A stretch of 64,000 nt of DNA, taken from contig CAZLEA010000001.1 of NCBI GenBank assembly GCA_964558445.1, positions 124,001 through 188,000 on the forward strand, written 5' to 3'. Source of the stretch: CAYXVJ01 sp964558445. Lineage in GTDB: Bacteria > Bacillota > Clostridia > Saccharofermentanales > Fastidiosipilaceae. The translations under genes and the position numbers were made by a program. This document shows, piece after piece, positions 15,543 through 23,394 of the stretch; the first letter of the stretch is position 1, and each line of letters opens with the position of its first letter. The notes under the pieces were generated by a model that did not search any database, was not told where the DNA came from, and worked only from the letters and a program-made list of their open reading frames with translations.

Positions 15543-17069
15543 TTAGTCCTCTGACTTCTCCTGATGGCCGATCGGGCGCATCGTCGGGAACAGCAGCACG
15601 TCACGAATCGATACCGAGTTCGTCATCAGCATGCTGAGTCGATCGATACCCATGCCCATACCGCCTGTCGGCGGTAGACCGTATTCCAAGGCGACGCAGT
15701 AGTCTTCGTCCATACGATTCGCCTCGTCGTCACCGGCCTCACGCTTCGCAAGCTGTGCCCGGAAGCGCTCGCGCTGATCCACCGGGTCGTTTAGCTCCGA
15801 GTAGGCGTTCGCCAGCTCGTTACCGTGCACGAAGAGCTCGAAGCGCTCCGTAAGCTCCGGGTGACCGGGCTTCTTCTTCGTCAAGGGCGATACCTCGATC
15901 GGGTAATCGTAGATGAAGGTCGGTTGAATCAACTTATCCTCAGCATAGGTCTCGAAGAAGAGGTTGAAGATATCGCCTCGCTGCCAGCCGGGCATGACTT
16001 CTAGCCCACGCTCCTCGGCAAGCGCCTTCGCTTCTTCGAAGCTTGACACCGCATAGAAATCGATGCCGGTATGCTCCAGCACCGCATCGCGCATCGAGAG
16101 ACGCTTGAACGGCGTGGAGAAATTAAGCTCTGTTCCGTCATAGCTGATCACGTTCGTACCATGAATCGTCTGACAAATCTCTTCGATCATGGACTCGGTC
16201 AGTTCCATCATGCCGTGATAATCCGTATAAGCTTGATACAATTCGATCATACTGAATTCCGGATTATGACGGACACTCGTACCTTCGTTGCGGAAGTTAC
16301 GGCCGATCTCGAAGACGCGGTCGAAACCACCGACAATCAAGCGCTTCAGATAGAGCTCCGGTGCGATACGCAAATAGAGATCCAGATCAAGTGCATTGTG
16401 ATGCGTAACAAACGGTCTTGCTGCCGCACCGCCCGGAATCGTGTTCAGGATCGGTGTCTCCACTTCGAGGAAATCTCTTCTGTGCAGGAAGTCTCGCATC
16501 GTATGAATGATCCTAGACCTCGTTTCGAAGGTCTTGCGTACTTCGGGATTCATCATCAAATCCAGGTAGCGCTGACGATAGCGGGTATCCGTATCCTTCA
16601 GACCATGGTACTTATCCGGCAGTGGCCGCACGCACTTGGCAAGCAGCGTATAGGATAAGTTGCGAATCGAGATCTCACCGCGATTGGTCCGCATGACCTC
16701 ACCCTCGATACCGACGATGTCGCCAAGGTCTAGTGTCTGCCACTTCTGGTATGCTTCCTCACCCAATACATCAAACTTGGTGAAGGTCTGGACTCTACCA
16801 CTGCTATCCATCAGGTCGCAGAAGCTTGCCTTACCCATACCGCGTTTGCTCATCAGACGGCCGGCCAGGCGCACGACCTTCCCTTCCAATTCTTCGAACT
16901 GTTCAATTATCTCGCTTGCGTGGTGGGTCACATCGTAGGTCACCTCTTCAAACGGATCGCGGTCCAAACGCAGCTTGTCGAGCTTCTCCATACGGACATC
17001 CATCTGCTGATTCGATGTCTGCTGGTTCGCCTGCTGCTTGTTCTCTGTACTTGGGTTATTCTCTGTCAT
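15543..17069 (-). CDS. lysS: Lysyl-tRNA synthetase (class II)
   Basis: Charges tRNA-Lys. 508 residues: a polar Asn/Gln-rich N-terminal leader of about 25 residues, an OB-fold anticodon domain (VRLAGRLMSKRGMGKASF), then the class II catalytic core with motif 2 (FRNEGTSVRHNPEFSMIE) and motif 3 (GGMGMGIDRL). Length is typical. ATG at 17069 is preceded by AAGGTGAGGA. It lies 44 bases after greA on the same strand; greA-lysS is a familiar Bacillota pair. No T-box is seen. Confidence 0.96.
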   Translation of the reverse strand: MTENNPSTENKQQANQQTSNQQMDVRMEKLDKLRLDRDPFEEVTYDVTHHASEIIEQFEELEGKVVRLAGRLMSKRGMGKASFCDLMDSSGRVQTFTKFDVLGEEAYQKWQTLDLGDIVGIEGEVMRTNRGEISIRNLSYTLLAKCVRPLPDKYHGLKDTDTRYRQRYLDLMMNPEVRKTFETRSRIIHTMRDFLHRRDFLEVETPILNTIPGGAAARPFVTHHNALDLDLYLRIAPELYLKRLIVGGFDRVFEIGRNFRNEGTSVRHNPEFSMIELYQAYTDYHGMMELTESMIEEICQTIHGTNVISYDGTELNFSTPFKRLSMRDAVLEHTGIDFYAVSSFEEAKALAEERGLEVMPGWQRGDIFNLFFETYAEDKLIQPTFIYDYPIEVSPLTKKKPGHPELTERFELFVHGNELANAYSELNDPVDQRERFRAQLAKREAGDDEANRMDEDYCVALEYGLPPTGGMGMGIDRLSMLMTNSVSIRDVLLFPTMRPIGHQEKSED

Positions 17070-17113
17070 TTATCCTCACCTTGGTCACTATTATTTCGAT
17101 TTGCTTGAATCAA

Positions 17114-17599
17114 TCAGTTTGCGGGTACTTCGATCTTAACGATCTTGTATTTGAGAATTCCTCTGGGTGTCTTCACCTGAGCAATCTGATTCTTCTTCTT
17201 ACCGAGAATAGCGGCACCGACCGGTGATTCGGTCGAGATCTTGTTCTCCAAGATATCTTCTTCCTTCGGACTCACGACGGTATAGAGCGAGGTCTCGCCC
17301 GTTTCGCTATCCAAGAGCGTCACAAGGCAACCGATTGTTACGTTTGTCTTCGAGATATCCTCGTCATCGATCACGCGCGCGTTCTTCAAGACGCCCTCGA
17401 TCTCGAGGATGCGTGCTTCGTTCTCACCTTGTGCCTGCTTGGCATCGTCGTATTCCGAGTTCTCGGACAAGTCGCCAAACGACAAGGCGACCTTGATACG
17501 CTCGGCAATCTCGGTGCGAAGCTCTACCTTGCGGTGGTCAAGCTCATCCTTCAGGCGGTTCACACCGCTTAAGGTTAATTCATATACTTGTTCTGCCAT
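17114..17599 (-). CDS. greA: Transcription elongation factor GreA
   Basis: Rescues backtracked RNA polymerase by stimulating transcript cleavage. 161 residues: an N-terminal coiled coil (about 8-75) with the acidic tip segment GDLSENSEYDDAK typical of GreA, then the C-terminal globular domain (SPVGAAILGKKKN). The ATG at 17599 follows GAGGAGA; the open frame upstream is not GreA-like. First gene of a likely greA-lysS operon. Confidence 0.96.
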   Translation of the reverse strand: MAEQVYELTLSGVNRLKDELDHRKVELRTEIAERIKVALSFGDLSENSEYDDAKQAQGENEARILEIEGVLKNARVIDDEDISKTNVTIGCLVTLLDSETGETSLYTVVSPKEEDILENKISTESPVGAAILGKKKNQIAQVKTPRGILKYKIVKIEVPAN

Positions 17600-17673
17600 G
17601 TTCAATTTCTCCTCATACGGATATCGAGCATCGTTTGGAAACCGCACGCTGCCCGTTTGTCCATCAGAATAAC

Positions 17674-17707
17674 GAAACGAGATGCAGCCTCTGCGCAATC
17701 TCGTTTC
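17674..17707 (-). terminator. Terminator after IMP dehydrogenase
   Basis: Perfect 10-base-pair stem (17674-17683 with 17698-17707) with an inner GCAG/CTGC stem, followed on the minus strand by GTTATTCT. It is 100 bases past the guaB stop and upstream of greA. Confidence 0.6.
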
Positions 17708-17805
17708 ATCATGAAGTAGCGTCGAGCAAACGATCGTTACTGTCTTATCAACTCTAATGAATATGCCAAATGATACAACAAGTAGGCAAGATTCGCAAAT
17801 CCGGC

Positions 17806-19305
17806 TTAGTTGCTCTCCGACTTCTTGATCACGTCGTGTGCGCCGCCTTCGACAATACTGGTCGCGGATACGAGGACCAAACGGGCCTTCTCCTGGAACT
17901 CTTCGATCGAGAGCGAGCCACACGAGGTCATGGTCGACTTCAGCTTCGCGATAGTCGTGTCCACGTTCGCCTTCAGTGAACCGGCATAGGGCACGTAAGA
18001 ATCTACACCCTCTTCGAAGACCATACCGCCCGTTGTGTTGGCATAGCCGTAGCGCTGCCAGTTCCTGGCACGGTTGGAACCTTCACCCCAATATTCCTTG
18101 ACGTAGTTACCGTTCACAAGCATCTTGCGGGTCGGGCTCTCATCAAATCTGGCGAAGTAACGGCCGAGCATCAGGAAGTCTGCACCCATAGCGAGCGCAA
18201 GTGACATGTGATAATCGAAGACGATACCGCCGTCCGAGCAGATCGGCACATACTCGCCTGTCTCCTTGAAGTAAGCATCTCTGGCCTCTGCGACCGTCAT
18301 CACCGCCGATGCCTGGCCCATGCCGATGCCCTTCTGCTCACGTGTGATACAGATGGACCCGCCGCCGATACCGACCTTGATGAAGTCTGCACCTGCTTCG
18401 GCGAGGTAGCGGAAACCGTCCTCATCGACCACGTTACCGGCACCGACCGGGATATGAGGATAGCGCTCCTTGATCCATTCGATCGTAATCTTCTGCCACT
18501 CGGAGAAACCGTCCGACGAGTCGATACAGAGCACATCCGCGCCTGCTTCGACCAGAGCAGGTACACGCTCTTCGAAATCATGTGTGTTGATACCTGCACC
18601 GGCGATCAAACGCTTGCTCGGATCGAGCAGCTCGAGCGGATTATCCTTGTGCTGTTCGTAGTCCTTGCGGAAGACGAGGCCGACCAGATGACCGGTCTCG
18701 TTTACGATCGGCAATTGATTGAGCTTATGGGCCCAAAGGATGTCGTTGGCTTCGCTCAGGGTTACGCCTTCCTTGGCCGTTACGAGTTCATCTAGGGGAC
18801 GCATGAAGTTCTTCACCAACTCGTCTGTTGTCATGCGACTCACACGGTAGTCACGCGACGTAACGAGGCCGAGCAAGACACCGTTCGAGGTGCCGTCATC
18901 GGTGATGGAGATCGTCGAGTGACCGGTGCGATCCTTGATCTCAAGCACGTCTGCAAGCGTATCCTCCGGTGTTAAGTTGGTATCCGAAACGACGATACCC
19001 GCCTTGAACTTCTTGACCTTGCGCACCATCTCGCACTGCGATTCAATAGGCTGAGAACCGAAGACAAAGGACAAGCCGCCGCTTCTGGCCAGCGCAATAG
19101 CGAGACCCGAATCGGAGACCGACTGCATGATCGCAGACGTCATGGGTATATTCAAGTACTGCTTGGATTCCTCGACACCCTTCTTATAACGAACCAGAGG
19201 TGTCTTCAAATCGACATTGACCGGTTTGCATTCTGTGCTCGTCAGGTTCGGAACCAATAGAAACTCATTAAAGGTTCTCGATTCGTGCTCAAAAATCATC
19301 GCCAT
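17806..19305 (-). CDS. guaB: Inosine-5'-monophosphate dehydrogenase
   Basis: Oxidises IMP to XMP with NAD, the committed step to GMP. 499 residues: an N-terminal barrel segment (RTFNEFLLVPNLT), two CBS repeats at roughly 110-235 (NGVLLGLVTSRDYR, KNFMRPLDEL, HKLNQLPIVNE), then the catalytic barrel with the loop cysteine in GGGSICITREQKG. Bacterial enzymes more often read GPGSICTTR here, and the start with LTSTECKPVNVDLKTP resembles a divergent long IMPDH subgroup. ATG at 19305 follows AAGGAGA. It stands as a single gene with its own terminator. Confidence 0.93.
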   Translation of the reverse strand: MAMIFEHESRTFNEFLLVPNLTSTECKPVNVDLKTPLVRYKKGVEESKQYLNIPMTSAIMQSVSDSGLAIALARSGGLSFVFGSQPIESQCEMVRKVKKFKAGIVVSDTNLTPEDTLADVLEIKDRTGHSTISITDDGTSNGVLLGLVTSRDYRVSRMTTDELVKNFMRPLDELVTAKEGVTLSEANDILWAHKLNQLPIVNETGHLVGLVFRKDYEQHKDNPLELLDPSKRLIAGAGINTHDFEERVPALVEAGADVLCIDSSDGFSEWQKITIEWIKERYPHIPVGAGNVVDEDGFRYLAEAGADFIKVGIGGGSICITREQKGIGMGQASAVMTVAEARDAYFKETGEYVPICSDGGIVFDYHMSLALAMGADFLMLGRYFARFDESPTRKMLVNGNYVKEYWGEGSNRARNWQRYGYANTTGGMVFEEGVDSYVPYAGSLKANVDTTIAKLKSTMTSCGSLSIEEFQEKARLVLVSATSIVEGGAHDVIKKSESN

Positions 19306-19549
19306 GCTTGATCTCCTTATTCGCGTTTATTCGCTTAGTTAACTGAATGTCTTCTGCCAAAATATTTGATATATGATAACACAAAGCATGCGAAATAACC
19401 TTGTCCAAATAGCCAAAAAATCCCGCCGATCACAAAGGATTCCTCGGGATGTCTGCGTCTTCACGGCATTCGCGCTCACAACTCTTACATTATATCATCG
19501 ATTGCTTGATTCGTACCCTAGCAAAAGCGCTTATTTGTCGATTCTTGAC

Positions 19550-19558
19550 TGGTATAAT
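19550..19558 (+). promoter_or_regulatory. Extended -10 promoter in the gene-poor stretch
   Basis: TGGTATAAT on the plus strand, with a weak AT-rich -35 about 17 bases earlier. No gene follows on this strand before the terminator near 20060. Confidence 0.45.
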
Positions 19559-20050
19559 TAACGCACAAGGGAAACAGCAGCGAAGCGGAGGGCATTTCGC
19601 AAGATGCAGCAGAGGGCAATCCCCTCTTGCCTCAGAGTCGCCGCAACAACTGAATAACAATGTATCCGAATTGAATCAGCAGTCCATGTGCCGGATCGAC
19701 AAGCTCAGAGTTTGACAAACTTGCCCGATCCATTCTCAAGTGATAGAGACCAAATACGGAATCTACTACTCCACTTGTCAAACAATCAAGAAAGGATGGA
19801 TGCTACAATAAGCAAGACAGACCCGCCTTACAACGTATTACGGAACTCTGACGGCCAACTTATTATCATCCACCGATTGGGATGACGCACAGAGAAGCCA
19901 AGACAATGAACGCCCGTTCGTATGACCCTTGTGAGTATAACGGATAATTGAATTACAGATACGATATTGTAATAGCAGAAACGAAGTAAGTAATAAAGAA
20001 ACAAGTAACACAATATCCATTTCAAACGACAGCAAATCAATAATAGGCAG

Positions 20051-20081
20051 AAGCGTCCAATGGGCTTAATTGGACGCTTCA
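20051..20081. terminator. Strong terminator, either strand
   Basis: Perfect 12-base-pair stem GAAGCGTCCAAT / ATTGGACGCTTC around a seven-base loop. On the plus strand it runs into ATTTATGTTT. It is about 35 bases past the stop of the minus-strand gene at 20114 and could end that transcript, a plus-strand RNA, or both. Confidence 0.7.
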
Positions 20082-20113
20082 TTTATGTTTCCTATACCGT
20101 TTATTCGCTTCGT

Positions 20114-20461
20114 CTATGCTATGCGAATCGTATGCTCCGCTTCGTCGGGCTGCAGATCTCTCGGTAGTCCGTCACCGATCAAATCCAATACTTCCTCATC
20201 TCTTCTATAGAGTCTAAGACCGGAGTCAGCCAAGCGATAGACAATTGCCTCATGTTCCTCAACTCGTTCAATCTCATAGAACATCTGCGATTCTTCGACA
20301 AATTCATCCGCTGTATACTTATGGGAATCCTCATCTACTACGGAGAACGTCAACTCTTCTTGCATACGGGCCGAAATCTCTCTATGTCTCGCATATGCTG
20401 CATATAATACGGCCACAAGCGCCAACATCATCAAATAAAACAAACTATTCAAAACGCTCAT
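20114..20461 (-). CDS. Small single-pass membrane protein, unknown function
   Basis: 115 residues: a hydrophobic helix at about 3-25 (LNSLFYLMMLALVAVLYAAY) then an acidic, largely charged domain with no known motif. The ATG at 20461 lies six bases after GGGAGG; a GTG directly before it is a possible alternative. A near-perfect sigma-A promoter precedes it and a strong terminator follows, so it is expressed as a single gene. Topology is probably N-terminus out, domain inside, by the positive-inside rule (RHR after the helix). I do not recognise the family. Confidence 0.7.
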   Translation of the reverse strand: MSVLNSLFYLMMLALVAVLYAAYARHREISARMQEELTFSVVDEDSHKYTADEFVEESQMFYEIERVEEHEAIVYRLADSGLRLYRRDEEVLDLIGDGLPRDLQPDEAEHTIRIA

Positions 20462-20527
20462 CACGATCCTCCCGACTGCATCGCAGTTCTGCTTCGTCTT
20501 CGTTTAGCGAACATATATTCTGCAATC

Positions 20528-20556
20528 ATAATAAAACGTTTGTTCGATACTGTCAA
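20528..20556 (-). promoter_or_regulatory. Strong sigma-A promoter of the small membrane-protein gene
   Basis: Minus strand: TTGACA (20551-20556), 17 bases, TATTAT (20528-20533). Best-formed promoter of this region, about 65 bases before the start. Confidence 0.7.
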
Positions 20557-20605
20557 GAACATTCATTCGTTTTGCTGTCCTATATATCCCCCAGGAGTTT
20601 CGCGA

Positions 20606-20640
20606 ACAAAAAGAGATGCACCCTTCGGATACACCTCTTC
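20606..20640 (-). terminator. Terminator after the zinc-ribbon membrane protein
   Basis: Minus-strand hairpin of about 12 pairs with wobbles (AGAGGTGTATCC with GGGTGCATCTCT, loop GAA) followed by TTTTTG. It lies about 30 bases past the stop at 20671. Confidence 0.65.
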
Positions 20641-20670
20641 TCTAGATTCGTTATTCAATTGTGCTTCGTC

Positions 20671-21381
20671 TTAGTCGCCTGCTCCGTTTCGCTCGAAATT
20701 GCCGTTGGGAGCTGCTACGCGAAGGCGCACGTTGTTCTGCAAATCGTCGCTCGACAGTTCATAGATCTCGGCTCTTGCCGCCTTGTAGTTCGCCATGACA
20801 CTTGCGACGTCTGCTTCCGTTACCTCTACGGGGCTGACAATAACCAGTTCCGTATTGCGAAAGCCGTTGAAGTCATAGTATTCGGAACCCGGCACGTCAA
20901 ACACGGCAATCTCGTTGATGCGCTGTGCAAGCTCCTTCTCCTTGGATACACGACGCAAGGTAAGCGGCAGGAAGATAGCAGCCATAATCACGAGGACAGC
21001 GGCGATACTGCCGATCATCTTGAGCTTGTCTTGTTTCGAGACCTCGGGTTCGATCAAGACGCGCTTCTGCATGGCCACCTTCTGCTGCGGTGTCAATTGA
21101 CCGGGCTTCGGCGCCTTCTTCTTGCGTGGGGCGGGCTGACTGCGCACCGGCGCGGCAACCTGAACGCTACGAACGGAAGAAAAAGCAAGTTGATTCTCTT
21201 CCTCGGTCAAGGCGTCCTGAGGCTCATTGGGGAACTCCACATCGTCCGGATTCTGATCGATCTGAATCGCGCGAGCGGGATTGAAGCGTGCATGACAAAA
21301 CATGCATACGCCCTTGGCATCCGCATCGTTCACCATCAATAACGAGCCGCAATTGGGACAGCGACCTTGTTTCATAGCCAT
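20671..21381 (-). CDS. Zinc-ribbon, single-pass membrane protein, unknown function
   Basis: 236 residues. The N-terminus is a four-cysteine zinc ribbon (CPNC, then CMFC after 16 residues), followed by a low-complexity Pro/Lys/Arg linker (PRKKKAPKPG), a membrane helix at about 130-150 (MIGSIAAVLVIMAAIFLP) and an extracytoplasmic C-terminal domain of about 85 residues ending NFERNGAGD. The zinc ribbon should face the cytoplasm. The ATG at 21381 is ten bases after AGGAGAG. It is divergent from galK, sharing the space 21382-21474. Related Bacillota proteins with this layout have no assigned function that I can name. Confidence 0.75.
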   Translation of the reverse strand: MAMKQGRCPNCGSLLMVNDADAKGVCMFCHARFNPARAIQIDQNPDDVEFPNEPQDALTEEENQLAFSSVRSVQVAAPVRSQPAPRKKKAPKPGQLTPQQKVAMQKRVLIEPEVSKQDKLKMIGSIAAVLVIMAAIFLPLTLRRVSKEKELAQRINEIAVFDVPGSEYYDFNGFRNTELVIVSPVEVTEADVASVMANYKAARAEIYELSSDDLQNNVRLRVAAPNGNFERNGAGD

Positions 21382-21405
21382 ATTCACTAAACTCTCCTGA
21401 AATGT

Positions 21406-21435
21406 TTGGACTTGTCTAACGAAGCCAATTATAAT
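21406..21435 (+). promoter_or_regulatory. Promoter of galK
   Basis: TTGGAC (21406-21411), 18 bases, perfect TATAAT (21430-21435), about 40 bases before the galK ATG. Confidence 0.55.
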
Positions 21436-21474
21436 GGAAATATCTGTGTAACACAACAAAGGAGATAAAAATTC

Positions 21475-22764
21475 ATGGATCTTTCATATCTACTGGAGAA
21501 ACCGGGTGAGCTCGTTCACTTGAAGGATGTCAAGGCTGTCTACGGCGAGAACCCGAAGAAGCTTGAAGAAGTCAGCAATCGCTTCCGGAACCTAGCCGGC
21601 CGTTTCCGCGATTACTTCCCCGGCTTCGAAGACGTACGCCTCTTCTCGACACCCGGCAGAACGGAAGTCTCGGGCAACCATACGGACCACCAGCAAGGCA
21701 AGGTGCTCTGTGCAGCCGTCAGCCTCGATGTCATCGCTATCGTAGCGACAAACGACAACAACATCATCGAACTGAAATCCGAGGGCTTCTCGCGTATGGA
21801 TCGCATCAACCTCGATATCCTGACGCCCCAAGAAGATGAGATCAATGAATCGGCCGCCCTCATTCGCGGCGTCGCAGCGGGCATCCGGAATCGCGGCGGT
21901 AAGATCGGCGGCTTCACCGCTTACACCAGCAGCAACGTCCCGGCAGGCTCCGGCCTCTCCTCTTCGGCCGCCTTCGAGATCCTCGTCGGCACGATCCTAA
22001 ACGAACTCTATAACGAGGGGCGCTTCAGCATGCTGGAGCTCGCTCAGATCGGGCAACTCGCGGAGAACGAGTACTTCGGTAAGCCCTCCGGTTTGATGGA
22101 CCAGTGCGGTTGTGCGGTGGGCGGCTTCATCGCCATCGACTTCGAAGACCTCGGTAATCCCGTTGTCAATCACTTGGATGTCGACTTCAACCAAGCGGGC
22201 TACGAACTCATCATCACCAAGACAGATGGCAGCCATGCCGATCTGACCGACGAGTACGCCGCCATCCCCTACGAGATGAAGGCTGTTGCCAAGCACTTCG
22301 ATGCCACGGTACTTCGCGAAGTGAACGAAGACGATGTGCTCACGGCTATCCCTGAGCTTCGCAAGAATCACGGTGACCGCGCCGTCCTTCGTGCGCTTCA
22401 CTTCTTCGAAGAGAACAAACGTGTCGACCAAGCAGCCTCCGCTCTGAACCGTGCCGATTTCGAAGATTTCCTTCACACCATCAATACGTCCGGTCACTCG
22501 AGCTGGACCCTGCTCCAGAACGTCACTTCATCTCGCTCGGATACGAGCCAACCGATCGCCATGGCACTTGCTCTCTCCGACCTGGTCTTAGCGGGTGAGG
22601 GCGCGAACCGCGTACACGGCGGCGGCTTCGCAGGTACGATCCAAGCCTTCGTCCCTACAGCGAAGGTGGATGCCTACGTCGAGACACTCGGCGCCGTCTT
22701 CGGTCACAAGAATGTGCTTCGTCTGCAGATTCGTTCGGCATCCTCTTGTGAGCTCAAGGCCTGA
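21475..22764 (+). CDS. galK: Galactokinase (GHMP family)
   Basis: Phosphorylates galactose at C1 with ATP, first step of the Leloir pathway. 429 residues, somewhat longer than the E. coli enzyme because of an N-terminal extension of about 40 residues. The galactokinase signature GRTEVSGNHTDHQQG and the GHMP loop PAGSGLSSSAAFE are both clear. ATG at 21475 follows AAAGGAG. No galT, galE or transporter is nearby, so the pathway partners lie elsewhere. tadA follows after 12 bases, probably on the same transcript. Confidence 0.93.
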   Translation: MDLSYLLEKPGELVHLKDVKAVYGENPKKLEEVSNRFRNLAGRFRDYFPGFEDVRLFSTPGRTEVSGNHTDHQQGKVLCAAVSLDVIAIVATNDNNIIELKSEGFSRMDRINLDILTPQEDEINESAALIRGVAAGIRNRGGKIGGFTAYTSSNVPAGSGLSSSAAFEILVGTILNELYNEGRFSMLELAQIGQLAENEYFGKPSGLMDQCGCAVGGFIAIDFEDLGNPVVNHLDVDFNQAGYELIITKTDGSHADLTDEYAAIPYEMKAVAKHFDATVLREVNEDDVLTAIPELRKNHGDRAVLRALHFFEENKRVDQAASALNRADFEDFLHTINTSGHSSWTLLQNVTSSRSDTSQPIAMALALSDLVLAGEGANRVHGGGFAGTIQAFVPTAKVDAYVETLGAVFGHKNVLRLQIRSASSCELKA

Positions 22765-22776
22765 TCCGAGTCCGCG

Positions 22777-23394
22777 ATGCAAACGATACATTCCGATACT
22801 TATTATATGGAGAAGGCACTGGAAGAAGCCCGGGTCGCAGCCGACCTGGGCGAAGTGCCGATCGGCGCTATAGTCGTCGACCCTTCGGGCGAGATCATCG
22901 GCTGTGGCCACAATTCACGTGAGCACAAGGCCGATGTGTTCGGCCATGCAGAAATTGCGGCTATCAGGGAGGCAAGCGACGCCGTTGGCAGCTGGCGACT
23001 CGATGGCTGTACGCTCTACGTCACGCTCGAGCCCTGCTTCATGTGTGCTTCTGCCATCCAGCAATCTCGGATATACAGGGTTTGTTACGCAGCTTCCGAT
23101 CCCAAGGCAGGTGCCGTCGAATCCCTGGCAAACTTCTATGAGGACTACCCACAGAATCACACGGTCCTATGGACGTCCGGCGTATTAGCCGAGGAAGCGA
23201 GAGCTATGCTCAAGTCCTTCTTCCGTTTGCTTCGCAAGCGAAACAAACAAGATAACAAGGCGTTTGGCGGACGAGCCGGAAGAACCCGTGCCGCAGAAGC
23301 ACATGCGCTTGGCAAGCCGGGTGATGTAGCTGAGCCCTGTGGCGCTGATGAAGCTTGTGACACAGCCCCGCCCCCGAAATCCTCAGAGTCCTAG
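22777..23394 (+). CDS. tadA: tRNA-specific adenosine deaminase
   Basis: Deaminates A34 to inosine in the anticodon of tRNA-Arg(ACG), needed to read CGN codons. 205 residues: the deaminase fold carries the zinc ligands and catalytic glutamate in FGHAEIAAI (HAE) and EPCFMCASA (PCxxC). TadA proteins are usually 150-170 residues; here about 45 extra C-terminal residues are basic then Ala/Pro/acidic and low in complexity. The start at 22777 has only a weak ribosome site and probably relies on coupling to galK; an ATG ten codons later is an alternative. Its 3' end overlaps the convergent addA gene by 12 bases. Confidence 0.92.
   Translation: MQTIHSDTYYMEKALEEARVAADLGEVPIGAIVVDPSGEIIGCGHNSREHKADVFGHAEIAAIREASDAVGSWRLDGCTLYVTLEPCFMCASAIQQSRIYRVCYAASDPKAGAVESLANFYEDYPQNHTVLWTSGVLAEEARAMLKSFFRLLRKRNKQDNKAFGGRAGRTRAAEAHALGKPGDVAEPCGADEACDTAPPPKSSES

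Larger units (their letters stand above)
19306..20113. other. 808-base gene-poor stretch, possible RNA gene on the plus strand
   Basis: No open frame here has a ribosome site or family pattern. The first part holds the guaB leader. From 19550 there is an extended -10 promoter (+), then stacked hairpins: a six-pair stem with CGCA loop at 19592-19607, a six-pair AGAGGG/CCCTCT stem at 19611-19627, and a nine-base inverted repeat GTTTGACAA (19710-19718) with TTGTCAAAC (19775-19783). A strong terminator sits at about 20060. This is the layout of a small RNA, but it does not show the signatures of 6S, SRP, tmRNA or RNase P RNA. Confidence 0.4.

Noticed and set aside
19306..19420. A purine riboswitch before guaB
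   Set aside because: The short AT-rich leader lacks the conserved loop sequences of purine or ZTP riboswitches.
19373..19885. Small plus-strand open frames in the gene-free stretch
   Set aside because: No ribosome sites, no family resemblance, low-complexity composition.
20245..21342. A 365-residue open frame on the plus strand
   Set aside because: It runs antisense through two better-supported genes and a promoter-terminator spacer; composition is that of reverse-strand translation.
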